This document shows positions 34,045 to 45,621 of a stretch of DNA of 64,000 nt, piece by piece. Position 1 is the first letter of the stretch. Every line of letters begins with the position of its first letter. The notes under the pieces were generated by a model. It was not told the origin of the DNA. It saw only the letters and a list, made by a program, of their open reading frames with translations, and searched no databases. The stretch comes from Zonotrichia leucophrys gambelii (taxonomy: Eukaryota > Chordata > Aves > Passeriformes > Passerellidae). The translations under genes and the position numbers were made by a program. The stretch lies in contig NC_088177.1 in NCBI RefSeq assembly GCF_028769735.1, positions 20,745,599-20,809,598 of the forward strand. Direction: 5' to 3'.

Positions 34045-35400
34045 AATATTCAAAAATTGTAATGAAGCCGATCAAGTTATGAATAATTGGGGAACTTAAT
34101 CCTGTATAGGGTATTTGATTCAAAAGAAGAGGGACACTTATTTAATTAAATAAGTATATAAACCTACAAAATTGGAAAAGTGTCCTGAGTTGAGATTGCT
34201 CAGTTCTCTTTATGCCTGCTCTGAGACACTGGTCTGATTTTGAGGAAATGATGATTTTTTCTTCTGAAAAACTGTCTTTAAGTGATGCAATCCAAGTGCA
34301 AGGATCAGCTGGAGAATACTGGCCACAGCAAAATAGGTATTGCTGGGGAATTGTCCTTTGAATACTTTATGCACTGAGTTATTGCAGAAGAATATTTCTC
34401 CCTCCAGACATGTGCAGAGTAATAATTTGCTCATAGACTTGAAATTGCATTTGGAAAAATTATTCTAAATGAGGGTAAGGATGGAAAATACTTTGGCTTC
34501 AATTAGAAGTTTAATACTGAGTGGACAGCTGTGATTATTATCCTATCTTAGCAATAAACTATTACTGTACACTAGAATTGATTAAGAAAAATGTAAGGGC
34601 TTATGGAGTAAAAAGGAATTCAAATTTTCTTTCCTTTATTTAACCTTTTTTTTTGTGAGTGATCTCAGTCATTTTTCCTCTTTATATTTGATCTCAAGTT
34701 TGAGTAACATGATTCAACTGATCTGTCTTAAGACACTTCAAGTATAAGGAATGCCTGCATTATAGGATACATTCTAGACTTGCTACAGGCACTAGAGAAG
34801 TTTACTACAGAATTGAGTGAAGTATCTTGAAAATAAATGACACTATCTGGTAATCCCAGCCGGATTGTCAGAAAGAAGCTCAGGTAGGCTCAGGTATCTG
34901 TAGTCACTATTGACAGAAGCCACAAGCTTCTTGGAAAAGAGGGACATTTCTCAACATCTGCAGCATACTAACTATGCTGTTTGCTCCCAGAAAACAAATA
35001 ATTTGAATAAAAAATGGAATTGTTCTAAATATAATGTTCCACAATGCTTATAGAGATGCCATCTGCTCTGTAAGGTAGAAAGCTGGAGCCTATAAAAACT
35101 TCCATGTATGCTTAATTTTACACCCTCTGCAGCCCCAGAGCCATTCAAGTACATTAAATTGAGCAGATACATAAACATTTGCAGAGCTCCATAACTGATA
35201 ATTCTGCCAGCACTGTATTTTTCAAGGATCTGGAAAGTAGTTCAATGGCAGAAGGGGCCTTAAGGGTCAACAGAGATAAGCTGTGTACAGCTCATTTCCA
35301 CTTTTCTTCTAGTGCTTGGCTTAATTTGTCTGTCTCCAAAACTCGCCCAGTTTGCAGTGGAAGGATGGCACATTCCCAGCCCTCTGGCATCTGAGAAACA
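34045..35400. other. Noncoding stretch, nothing recognised
   Basis: AT-rich unique DNA with frames below 75 codons. A small direct repeat of GCTCAGGTA occurs at about 34879-34896. No gene or mobile element seen. Confidence 0.55.
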
Positions 35401-35725
35401 TCTCACTCCTGCTTAGAGCTGGAAGTGAAAATAGAGTGTGAGGAATCCGAAAGGAAGTTGTTGAATGCGTGGCAGATGTTGTTACATTTGGCCTAGCAGT
35501 GCTCCATGTGGTGGGCACACGACGTGTGATCTTTGCCAGAGAGGTTAACGGCGATAGCACTTCCATGGGAGGGCTTTCTTTCAAGGGAGAGTGGAACAAA
35601 TGTTGTAAGTGAACTATTAATGGCAGGAATAATACAAACAAAATATTAAAATAAAGGGAAAGGCAGCTCATAAATAATGGCATGTCGGCTGGGAAAATAG
35701 TACACCAACAGCAAAGAAGAAACAT
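35401..35725. promoter_or_regulatory. CpG-bearing unique patch with a 13-bp palindrome
   Basis: Six CpGs within about 110 bp (35448-35552), including the palindrome CACACGACGTGTG at 35516-35528, which contains ACGTG-type bZIP/bHLH half-sites on both arms. AT-rich sequence with ATTAATGG and CATAAATAATGG cores follows. A 134-codon minus-strand frame (35321-35725) spans the patch; it begins with a run of hydrophobic residues but has no recognised domain. A regulatory element is the likelier reading, though an unrecognised small exon cannot be excluded. Confidence 0.3.
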
Positions 35726-38700
35726 AAAATCAAGATGATAATTTCATGGCAAAGTGGGTTGAAGAGACATCTTGAGGCCACTCTGTGTACCTCCATCCTG
35801 TTTCCCTGAGTGTGGCTGGCACCCACATCTCCTACAAACAAATTCAGAGTGAGGAAGTGATACACACTGGTATGAATCGTGGATTTCTAGGCCATCATTC
35901 ATAACAGGAGCCATGCCTGAGCAGAGGTGCATTACTTGCATATTGAAGATGATATATGTGAGTTTTACATAGCTTTTGGGCTTTAATTATTCACTTGATT
36001 ATCAATAAAAAATAAGCAGTGAGCAGTACAGAATGTTAACATGTCTGAAAGGGACATGCAGCTACTTGTGTGAAACAAATGTGCTCATGCATGAAGGCAT
36101 TCTTTCCTGTCAGTGCCAGGTATGAGGACAAATTCACAAGCAGGATTAGCACATTTATTTTCTTTCTCTTCCTCTTCACCATCCCCTCCCCACCCTTTTC
36201 ACAAACAAAACCTGCCAACCTGTTCATCAGCTCTGTGATGGCAGACAAATGTTTCAGCAAAACATGTGCCAAATACCCATGATACTGGCTGAAATTCAAT
36301 ATGATGAAATGAATTGATGCTGGCATCCCATTTGGTGCAATGCAATATCTGATCAATAGCAAGTAATTGGACATCATTTTGTGTAGGATAGAAAGCTGGG
36401 GCTGCTACATCACTCTGAGTTATGGATCATATTAATCACTGCCTAACTGTTTCATCAATATAATTTCTTTTCATCAACAATGCTGTGGCATTTAGAATGT
36501 TGGACATAAAACCTTGATACTGTATTAAGTAGAAATTAAGAGCTCTGCAGGCCAATGGAAAGGAACATCATTATCATGGGTGTGAACGGTGTTCTCACAT
36601 CATAGCATGAAATTATACAATTGGCACCTTTAACAAGCAGAGTGAAGTGACACGGAAAAAAAATCAAATACAAGAACTCATCTGGACTGGGGAGCATATG
36701 CACTCATTTAAGCCTTACCTTCTTCCTCCTCTTAATTGCAGTCAATGCAAGACCATCAGGGAGAGAAATACAGGTTTCTTTTAAGCTGTTGCTAGCTCAG
36801 AGGTGTTCTTAAGTTGAGGACATATTAGCAGGGCAGGTCTGGCAGAGGATGAGGTACAGACTCTCCATCCCCCTTCCTTGCATGGAAATATGCACAGAGG
36901 TGTCACTGATCACTGGGATTCCTATTGTTCAATCTATGCTCTTTACATTTTAGCTTTCTTCAAGCCTTTCTTTGTACTCCACCAGAGGTACATTTGTGGA
37001 GAATGGTACCATTGCCTTCTATCAGATGATTCAAAGTCACTTTTCTTTCCATTTCCACTCTAGCAGGCATCCATAGTCAGCCTTTGGCAGTAAAAGAAAG
37101 ATTTTAGGCCAGTCAGTTGGAGAACTAGTGCCATTGGCTCTGCCACATCCAGAGAAGAGAGACCATGTCACAGTCCTGCTCTGAGTGACAAAAAAGCTTT
37201 TTGAGTGGTACACTTCAGACACCTGCACAGGCTACTAACTGCAGTCTGGCACTCCACCACTGAGCCCAAACCTCATAACATATACTGCTGTTTGCAATAA
37301 AGTCATCACAGAAAACTAAAAGTAATTCTTCAGTCAGGTTCATCCTGGCTTTGTGCTAGAGGAAGACATAGTCATACATATCCTCAGATACTCTGGTTTG
37401 TGTGGGAAATAAACTGGGAAAAGTAAAAAGGTGTTTAAGTTAGACCCCTCTTTCAGACCACAAACACGGAGCACTCAGTTTGTGTCTTTCCCAAGAGGCT
37501 GAATGACTCTGTCTAAGCCCATAGATGAAGCTGGCAGAGAACAGCCATGAGTCTCCATTATTATTACACGGAAAAGCAGTGGGACTGTGTTCTGAAGAGT
37601 GAACAAGAAGGCAAGTCAACAGCAGAAAAAAGCTGACAACTGGGTTTTATTCTTAGAGCACCTGCATTTCCCACTGATAGCAAAGCTGCGGGTGCCTGGC
37701 ACTTCTTAAAATGTAACCAGCTTATTCATCCTGTCTTAGGTGAGAGCATTTTCTCTGTTCTGTCTTTGGTGTGAAGCCTGTTGGGAAAGACAAGATGAGA
37801 GCAGATGATAATAATAATAGTGTTTCAACATCTCCAGCTCGCAGTTTCTTGCCATATTTGGTGATTGTTTTCTTTAAATTCCAAACTCTAGGTCTGTGGG
37901 AATCTCAGCTTTCTCTTATAAAAATGCTTTCTGTTCCTTTTGATGGGGTAAAGGAAAGCCTGAAAACCTGTCATCCAACAGAACTGCAAAATTATAAAGC
38001 TAAAAACAAGAACCTTCAGAGCACATTACTCTTAAACATCTGGATTTTTAACAGTGACCTCTTGACTTTTAGGAAAGTTCTGTTACTAGGTTTTAAGTGG
38101 GGGAAAAAATTGACTCTCACTATGGTTTGCAGTTTGAATAAAAATAAATACTTGTGAGTGCCACTGGTCAGAAAAAGACCTGAATTGTGGCAAAATGGCC
38201 TTTATGTGACATTTTCTGTGCTTTGTCCTTTCCATACTTCCAGCTGGAATTAGAAACACAACAAACTTAGGTCAGGGTGGAGGCAAAAGGGAAACAGATA
38301 TTTCTTTATCCCCAACCCTGCTAAGGAAAATGGTTCCTTACATGATTAAATTTAAGTATGTACCAAGATCCTAGTACAACCTGACTTCATATTTCAAGTA
38401 GGTCAATAGGAATGTTTTATTTATGGAGAGAAAAAGAAAATGGTGTGACTTCTGCTTGCAGAGCTAAATCATGCTGGATCTCTAAATAGACCCTGTAAGG
38501 AAGTATGCAAGTCCAGCTTGGTCTTGCTTTTAGCTAAAGTCAGAAGCGCATGTTATTGTTGAGTTGAGATATTTCTTTTCTCTGCCCTCAGTGGCAAGCC
38601 TATACAGTATTGTGTACAGCAGGAGCCAGTCCCTTGTTGAGGGCACATCAGCCGTTTCTTCACTGTGTCTGCACATGAGACATTTTAAAAGTGTTGCAAG

Positions 38701-41700
38701 ATCAGACAGTGCCTGTACAGACAAGAGCACAGGACTGTAAGGGAAAATAGCACAGTTTTTTTCTGTCTGTGATTCTTAGGAGGTTTAAGCACCTCTGACA
38801 AAATCTTCATTTCCTCTCTCCCCATTTCTGCTTCTGACCCTAGCTGTTCCTGCCTTCAATGATATATGCTAAATATGTAAATGTGTGCCTATGGTTTGTG
38901 GTTTTTTTATTAATAGTGTTTCATTAAAGCTTAAAGTGATCCTGAAGCCACTCTTTAGGGAGCACTCCCTCTGAGCAAAGTCCATTGTAGTCACTGTCAC
39001 AGAGCAAATCATCTGTGCATGCACATGCACTTATACACAGAGCTATCTCTTAACTTTTCACTGCCACTGCTGCCAGTAACACCAGTAACTCTCTACTGGT
39101 ATCTGTTGATGCATTGCAATCTAGATCTATTCATGACGTTGGTAAAACGAGAATATGCCTCTATAAGGCCCACAGAAAATCAGCCATAATTGTTTCATAG
39201 CTCCATCTACTTGGTTCAAACTCCCCCTCACCCTCTGTCTCTACTTCCTTTAATCTGAAACCAGAGTTATTCAGAGTGCACAGACATTTGCTCCTTGTCT
39301 GTGCAAAATAACTCCTCATAACCCTTTTGTGTGTTCATGCCACTCAGATGGTCAGCCACATCCTCTCTTCAGTGACAGCTCTCCAAGTGCACCTGCCTTC
39401 TGCTCCATTCTTTACTCCTACATTTAAGTAAGAATGACTTATCTTAGCAACTAATTATACTAACAGCCATACAAATATAGCCCAAAACAATGTAAAACCA
39501 CTAGGAGAAGGGAAGTGAAGACACTGTTATTTTAGAAAGAAGGAGTCCACTACTAAATCCATTGATGTTAGCCTGCTGGGATTACCTGCCAGAAAAGGTC
39601 AAGATTTAATTATGATGGGTGTGTTGAGTATATTGTATCCCTAATGCATTAGAATCAGTTAGGTCTAAGTATTTCAGCAGTACCCAAGACAGATTAAAAC
39701 TCTTTGAGATATTAAAAGCAAAGTAAATGGCAAGGTCCTACCTAGGGGATGATGCTCAAATATTCTGCAGGGAGAGCACACCCTGGAGCTCTGAAGCAAG
39801 AATCTGGTGCCTTGAGATCTCCCCATTTCACAGTGTATTTACTCAGGAGTAGATGGGCAGCTATACTACTCTGTGCTCAGCTCCTTACATAGAGATGTCA
39901 TGATTATTTCATCTTACCAAATTCTTGGAAATCTAACAGTAGCTGTCACAATGTAAAAGACTACTGTGCTCTTTGTGTATTACTTCCTTGTACAAAACGA
40001 GGCTTCCATACTGTAATATGGTATTTGTATAGCACTCATCACCAGGGTATTTGTGCTTCCTACAAAACCAGACATTCAACAACCTTTTTTCCCCCTACAA
40101 CCAACTAAACCATTTTTGCAGGCATTCAGAGAACTTGAACACTCCTGTAATTGTTTCCACATTGTCCCTGTCATTCTTTTGGTCATGATCGGGAGCACAA
40201 TTCACTTCTCCCAGTATTAATGAGTAATAAATAATTCATACAAAAAATAAAAGACGCCTAACAAAAGAGACATGGGCATACTTCATGTGGTGACTGCATT
40301 TTCTAGTCTGTGATGTCGATTTCTGTGGTAAAGCCCTGTAGAATTTAAGGGGAAATGATAACCTTTCCTTACATTTTCAACAGCCTATAGAATAGAATAT
40401 AATTAACATCTTTGTCAAATAATATAATCTGGTAGGAAGGCTCGAAAAGCTTGCAGAAGACAGGACTCTATTTCAACTCCAGAATAGAGCACTTCTATAG
40501 ACTGTTACAGGTTTCATCCCTCTTAACTTCCGCAGGACTTTTCAGAGGGTTTGCACATGAAATGAGAATAATAATGGGAGAAAAATTACTGTAGAGAGAC
40601 ACAAAAATGTCTGGTCTAAATTTACTGCTGAAAGCTGTCTTGGGAGGCTTAAACATAGTGTGACTATTCAGCTTCATGATAAAGGGGTCAGGTGTGTTCC
40701 AAAGAGGGTCAATGGGATAAAACCAAACAACAGGGCAGGGCCCAGCAGATACACTGTTTAAGTGCTTTACCTGCCTAATTGTGAGAGGAGGAGTACAAAG
40801 TCTCTGGCTACGACAATTGCCCCTCAGCTCAGCAGAAGCAGCAACCAGCCATTCTGTGGAGCTGCCAGACAGATGATTTCATATCCTGTGAAAAGCTCCC
40901 CCACCCTAGGGATTCAAAGGAAACGTTTTGTCCTTACAAGAGAGACAATTGAATTATTTTGAGCATAGAAGGAATCAGTCATTTTTGTTCAGTCAGCATG
41001 TTTCTATCCAATGTAGATGGGACCCTTCAGCTGCGTCCATGTCTATACTAACCAAATCTTTCCCAGTCAATTGCCTTCTCATAACCACTCCTGTTTTGAA
41101 AGTATCTCCACATAAAGGATAGGACTGGATTTTGTGGTTTTCTGTGACTGCTTATCTTTAGTGTTGTTTTTCATGAGAGTGGCAAAATAACACAGAAAAT
41201 ACTAAATTTTTGTTGTTCATTTTCCTATATGCTGATGCTGTAGGGAGTTGATCATGACCTAAGCTCTAAGATGGATCCTGTGCTGTTGGGCAGAGGGGAC
41301 TTCAATACAGTTAGGCAAGAGGGGTGAAATGAAAGTCTGGTGGGCATTAGAACACAAATACTTTTTTTGTTCTGACAGACCAACACGAAAGTTAAAAACA
41401 ATCCCTTGAAAAACAGCAGGCAGCTAAGACAGCAAATTTAAAAAACACACAGATATGAGATGTCAGAGCAGTGCAACCTCAATTAACTCTCCTGTGTGCA
41501 CGTATTATCTAATTGCATAAGCATATATTATTTCTCCCCAGAAGGCCTGTGTCTCACAATGCAAGGGACAGACGAAATCCACTGTGCGAGAAGCTGCTCA
41601 ATATTTTTCATTCCCCTTCTGTTTGTGTGGTCCCAGGTTATTTACTGAACACTATTCACTTCATACTGAAGTTAGGATTACTCATCTTATCATGGACATT

Positions 41701-43539
41701 CTTGTCACATTCCTGACTTCAGCAGCTGTGGACCTCACATAAATTAACACATTTGTTTTCATTTGTGTAAAAGCAGGGCTTGGCATCATCCCCATTTAGC
41801 TGAGGAGATCACTGATGAGCAATTTCTTTGAGAAATTCAATTGCTCTTTCTAAAATGCTTTTAAAAAGCTAAAGAAATATGGTTTCACCATGAAGAGAGC
41901 TGCTCAGTTTTAATAATAAGTGATTCTACCAGTCCTGCATTTTTATCCTAACCAGTGTAAGCACAGATACCCTCATTATTCTTAACAGAATAATGTTTTC
42001 AGAATCTCATCAACTCCTCTGATTGAACAGCCATTGTGAGATGGACCCAAACAACAGACTTGCCTTACTCTGCCACAGAATTATCAAGACTTCAGGGGAC
42101 CTGAAACAAAGTCCTTTCCATCACTGAGGCTGACTGTCTTAAACTTTTGTTACCTAGCTCCTTGCCACACTAACTAGTTTTATTTGTCTTCTTCAGTCTC
42201 CCTTTCATGGCCTTACTTCAAGAGTTCTTCTGTTTTGGAAATAAGTGCCACAAGGGGAAAAATATTGTGTTCCTTTAATTTTAAAGCCCCACAGTTTTTA
42301 GAAACACCTGTCCCTGTTTCCATCTCTCCAATCAGTGAGCAGTGCGGGTGTCTGTCTCAGTGGGAGATGAAAATTTGATGACACTTCATCAGTGTGGGAC
42401 TCCTGCTGAGAAGAAGATTGAGACAAAGAAAATGCCTCTTGGCATTGGAACAAATAAGAAATCAGATTTTGCTAAGTTATTGTTCAGTAAGTTCAATTTC
42501 TTTTATTTTATGAAGGAAGTCTGCATGTGTGTGTACTGGCATTAGCATTGGCCAATTCACTCCTGTTTCTCTCTCTCAACTACACAGACATTAATGCCAC
42601 CAGCAAAATGACAGTCTTCAGAAAAAAACACCATGCTGAGTTTCAAGAGCAGTACTAAAATGCTGGCATCACCAGAGATTTTCTGCAGAGCTCAGGTAAG
42701 GTTTCTTTAAGGTCTCAATTCACTGAAGAATAGAAGCCTAGAGCAACAATCTTTTCATCAGAAAGTTTATCGTGTTCCTGGTGGTATGTGTGTTCTGATT
42801 TGTATTTTCAAGGCTGTCTGCTTTATCAGAATGGACATATATACTTAAGAAAAAGAATAAAAGAAGGCCTTTATTAAATTGAAACAAGAGTGTGTTAATA
42901 CTGCAAAGCAGGGAATGTAAAATTCAGGCCAAAAGATTTGGGGAGGGAGTGAAAATCCAACCGCCCTGAAATCAGTTGAAGATGACAAAGGGAGCCTTCT
43001 CACTCAATCTGTGGAACAGAATGCCCTATTGCCTCCTAGATTGCTCACAGAGAAGAGAGTCACAGGCTGTCTGCAGGTTGACAGGATATTCAGTGTATGA
43101 ATGGCAACAAGTGCCCAAACTCAGGCCATATTGAGAACAGCTATTTGATGGAAATCCAACTATTTTAACCCCATCATTCAGTGTGTTGGGGTTCCCTTTT
43201 CTTGCATTATGGAGCTGTGTGAAGTTGCATAGCAGTGAGATTCCAGGCCATCTGCAGCCAGCATCTGGAGAGTAAGCAATAAGCAAGATGAGTGGTAGGA
43301 GTTGGTCATATGCAAGGTTACAGAAAGCAAGGTATGTGTGCTCTTAGGGTGATACAAGTGCTCATTGTACTCCTACACACAGGGAATGAGCTGGGCCTGG
43401 CTCCTCTTCCCTACTAGGACAGTTTCTGTCCCTTTGGTCAGGCATTGGGCAGCCCTCAATAACCAGGACTAAGCTGGTACAGTGTAGGGAAGAAAAGCTA
43501 TTTTCTGGGAATTTACATACCATTGTGACTGATGGAAGT
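35726..43539. other. Long noncoding stretch, nothing recognised
   Basis: Nearly 8 kb without a recognised exon or well-supported mobile element. The longest frames are 128 codons (37771-38157, plus, Lys/Leu-rich) and 113 codons (36036-36377, minus), neither of known family. AT-rich complex blocks at about 35940-36040 and 36540-36650, and a block at about 41800-41940, look like typical conserved-noncoding candidates, but there is no evidence beyond composition. Confidence 0.5.
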
Positions 43540-43835
43540 CCAAACTGGAGGGGGACTTTTTACAGGAGCTTGTAGTGATAGGACAAGGAGAAATTGAGTC
43601 AAACTACAAGAGAGTAGGTTTAGTTTAGATATTAGTAAAAAATTATTTACTCTGAGGGGGGTGAGGCATTGGATCAGGTTACCCAGAGAAGTTGTGGATG
43701 CCTCATCCCTGGAAGTGTTCAGGGCCAGACTGGATGGAGCTCTGGTCTAGTGAAAGATGTCCCTGCCTATGGCAGGGAGTTTGGAACTAGGTGATGTTTA
43801 AATCCCTTCTAACCTAAACCATTCTATGATTCTAT
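43540..43835 (+). repeat. CR1 LINE 3' fragment, plus orientation
   Basis: Motifs in CR1 order: 'gtgataggacaaggag', 'gtttagtttagatattagta', 'gaggcattggatcaggttaccca', 'gaagttgtggatgcctcatccctggaagtgttcagggccagactggat', 'ctatggcagggag' and the 3' tail 'ccattctatgattctat'. About 300 bp is present and the tail octamers are intact, so it is among the better-preserved repeats here. 5'-truncated as usual, with no coding capacity. Confidence 0.92.
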
Positions 43836-44753
43836 TTTAGCAATAACACCTGCCCACTTCTAGAGAGACTGTGAGCAGCCATTCCTGGGTCTTTTGAAAA
43901 GCATGTTGCAGGGAGGCTGCAAAAAAGTCTTTCTCCTTTAAATGCATCTGCCTCCTTTCTTCCTTTTCTTAATTCTCCAACGTCCAGGGACTATTCTCTC
44001 CTGGTATCCCCACTCATTTCAACAATCTCATGTAAAGGATAAATAGAGGTGGTTTGCTTCTAGGCAGAAGCATAGTTCATGCTGGATTTCTTCTGCAGGC
44101 AGACGAGTCTCTCAGGACGCCATGAGTGAACAGTGCAGCACTATTAGCATCAGTTTTACTGCATGGTAGAAACCTGTCCTGCACCTCCATGTTGTGATGT
44201 CTTGATCCTGCTGACCCACAGCCCACGCATTTACATTTTTCTGCAGCTTTGTTGTGCTCCCTTCAGGTCCCCCAGGGATGCCAGGTCTTTAACAGCCCAC
44301 AATAAAAACCATAGCTCATGATGTCCAGCTGACTTTTACTGCCATAAACAGGCTGATATTTGTTTAATTTAGTGAAATAAATGCCTCTCCTAGTAGTTGG
44401 GAAAGCAAATCCCTCCTTACCCTCCAGCTGGTATTTGCTGTACTTGAGTGAGCCTGGTAAAAAGCTCAGGTTGTAATTTAATGCTGCTCTGTTTGTGCAG
44501 AACCAACAAGCCTCTCTTAAGGCCTCTTAGGGTTTTTTAAGCCAAGGAACTGCTCTTTTCCTTGACAGAGTTCTCTGGTGCCTTAACAGCATTGCACACA
44601 ACACATCTTCAGTCAGGGGCAGCAAGAAAACAACACATTTCTTGCAGCAACACACACTGCTGAGAATAATAATATATTGATGTAGGGCCTTAATGAACTT
44701 TCAGAAGTTCCATGTGGAACAGGATCACACAGAACCCCTTTTTAATTATTTAC
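43836..44753. other. Noncoding spacer between CR1 and LTR
   Basis: Nothing recognised. It separates the CR1 tail from the left edge of the solo LTR and carries the left copy of the LTR's target duplication (TTTAC, 44749-44753). Confidence 0.55.
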
Positions 44754-45621
44754 TTTGATGGGTTTTCCCTGCCTGGATGCCAGGTGCCCACCAAAGCTGC
44801 TCTGTCATCCACCTCCTCATTTGGACAGAGGAGAGAAAAATATAATGAAAAGACAGGTATAGCACACGGAGATAAGAACAAGGAGAGATTATTCACCTGT
44901 TACTCTCATGGGCAAAAAAGAATCTATTTGGGGAAATTAGTTAAATTTCTTAGTGATCAAATCAGAGTAGGATAATGAGAAAATAAAAACAAATCTTAAA
45001 ACATCTTTCCTCCTACTACCTCCTTCTTCCTAGACTCAATTTTACTCACAAATTCTCTGCTTTTTCTGCCTGAGTGGTGGAGAGTTATTCAGTCCCAGGG
45101 GCTACAGGGTGCAGTCCCTCAGGAATGGACTGCTCCTGCATGGGATCCTCTCTCCACAGGACAACAGGTCCTACCAGCCAATCTGCTTCAATGTGGGCTT
45201 CCCAAAGGGTCTCAGCCTCCTTTGAGCACCCACCTGCCTTGGCATGGAGTCCTCCATGGGCTGCAGGTGATTATTTGCTTCTCTGTAGATCTCTGTGGGC
45301 TGCAGGGGAACAGCAGCCTCACCACAGTCTTTGACATGGGCTGCAGGGGAATCTCAGCTCTGGTGCCTGGAACACTTCCTTCTGGTTCTCTCACAGGTTC
45401 CCACTCCTCTATCCGACTGCAAATGCATCTGTGGGCTTTCTTTCCCTTCATTAAATACGTTAACCCCATGGCATTACCACTCTCATTTGCCCAGCCATGG
45501 ATCCACCTTGGAGCAGTCTGGCATTGACACTGTTGGACATAGTGGAGGCCTCTGGCAGCTTCCCAGGAAAGCCACCCTGTAGTTCCCTGGTACCAAATGC
45601 TTGCCGTGCAAACCTAATACA
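44754..45621 (-). mobile_element. Solo LTR of an avian endogenous retrovirus (ERVL-type)
   Basis: The 868-bp unit corresponds end to end to a bird LTR family whose plus-map left edge reads TGTGGTGGGTTGACCC and right edge GCAAACCCAATACA. Here these are TTTGATGGGTTTTCCC and GCAAACCTAATACA. Internal landmarks in order are 'tggatgccaggtgcccacc', 'gagagaaaaatataatgaaaag', 'gggaaattagtt', 'agagtaggataatgaga', three 'gggctgcagg' repeats, and 'cattgacactgttggacat'. A 5-bp flank, TTTAC/TCTAC, is an imperfect target duplication, as expected for ERVL-class insertions. A TATA-like sequence (about 45450-45465, read leftward) puts U3 at the right, so the LTR points to the minus strand. No gag, pol or env lies on either side, so it is the product of LTR-LTR recombination, and noncoding. 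Family recognised from memory; ERVL class inferred from the duplication length. Confidence 0.75.
45254..45350. repeat. Internal tandem repeat of the LTR
   Basis: Three copies of a CATGGGCTGCAGGGGA-type unit, at 45254, 45294 and 45335, spaced 40-41 bp. They are a normal part of this LTR family rather than a new expansion. Confidence 0.7.

Noticed and set aside
35321..35725. A 134-codon minus-strand frame with a hydrophobic N-terminus as a small membrane protein
   Set aside because: The hydrophobic run comes from T-rich noncoding sequence on that strand; no family or homologous motif supports it.
37771..38157. A 128-codon plus-strand frame as a gene
   Set aside because: Lys/Leu/Asn-rich composition expected of AT-rich chance frames and no recognisable motif.
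45074..45582. Four overlapping frames of 85-101 codons on both strands
   Set aside because: All fall inside the solo LTR; the repeated Gly-Cys-Arg/Gly stretches are translations of the LTR's internal tandem repeat.
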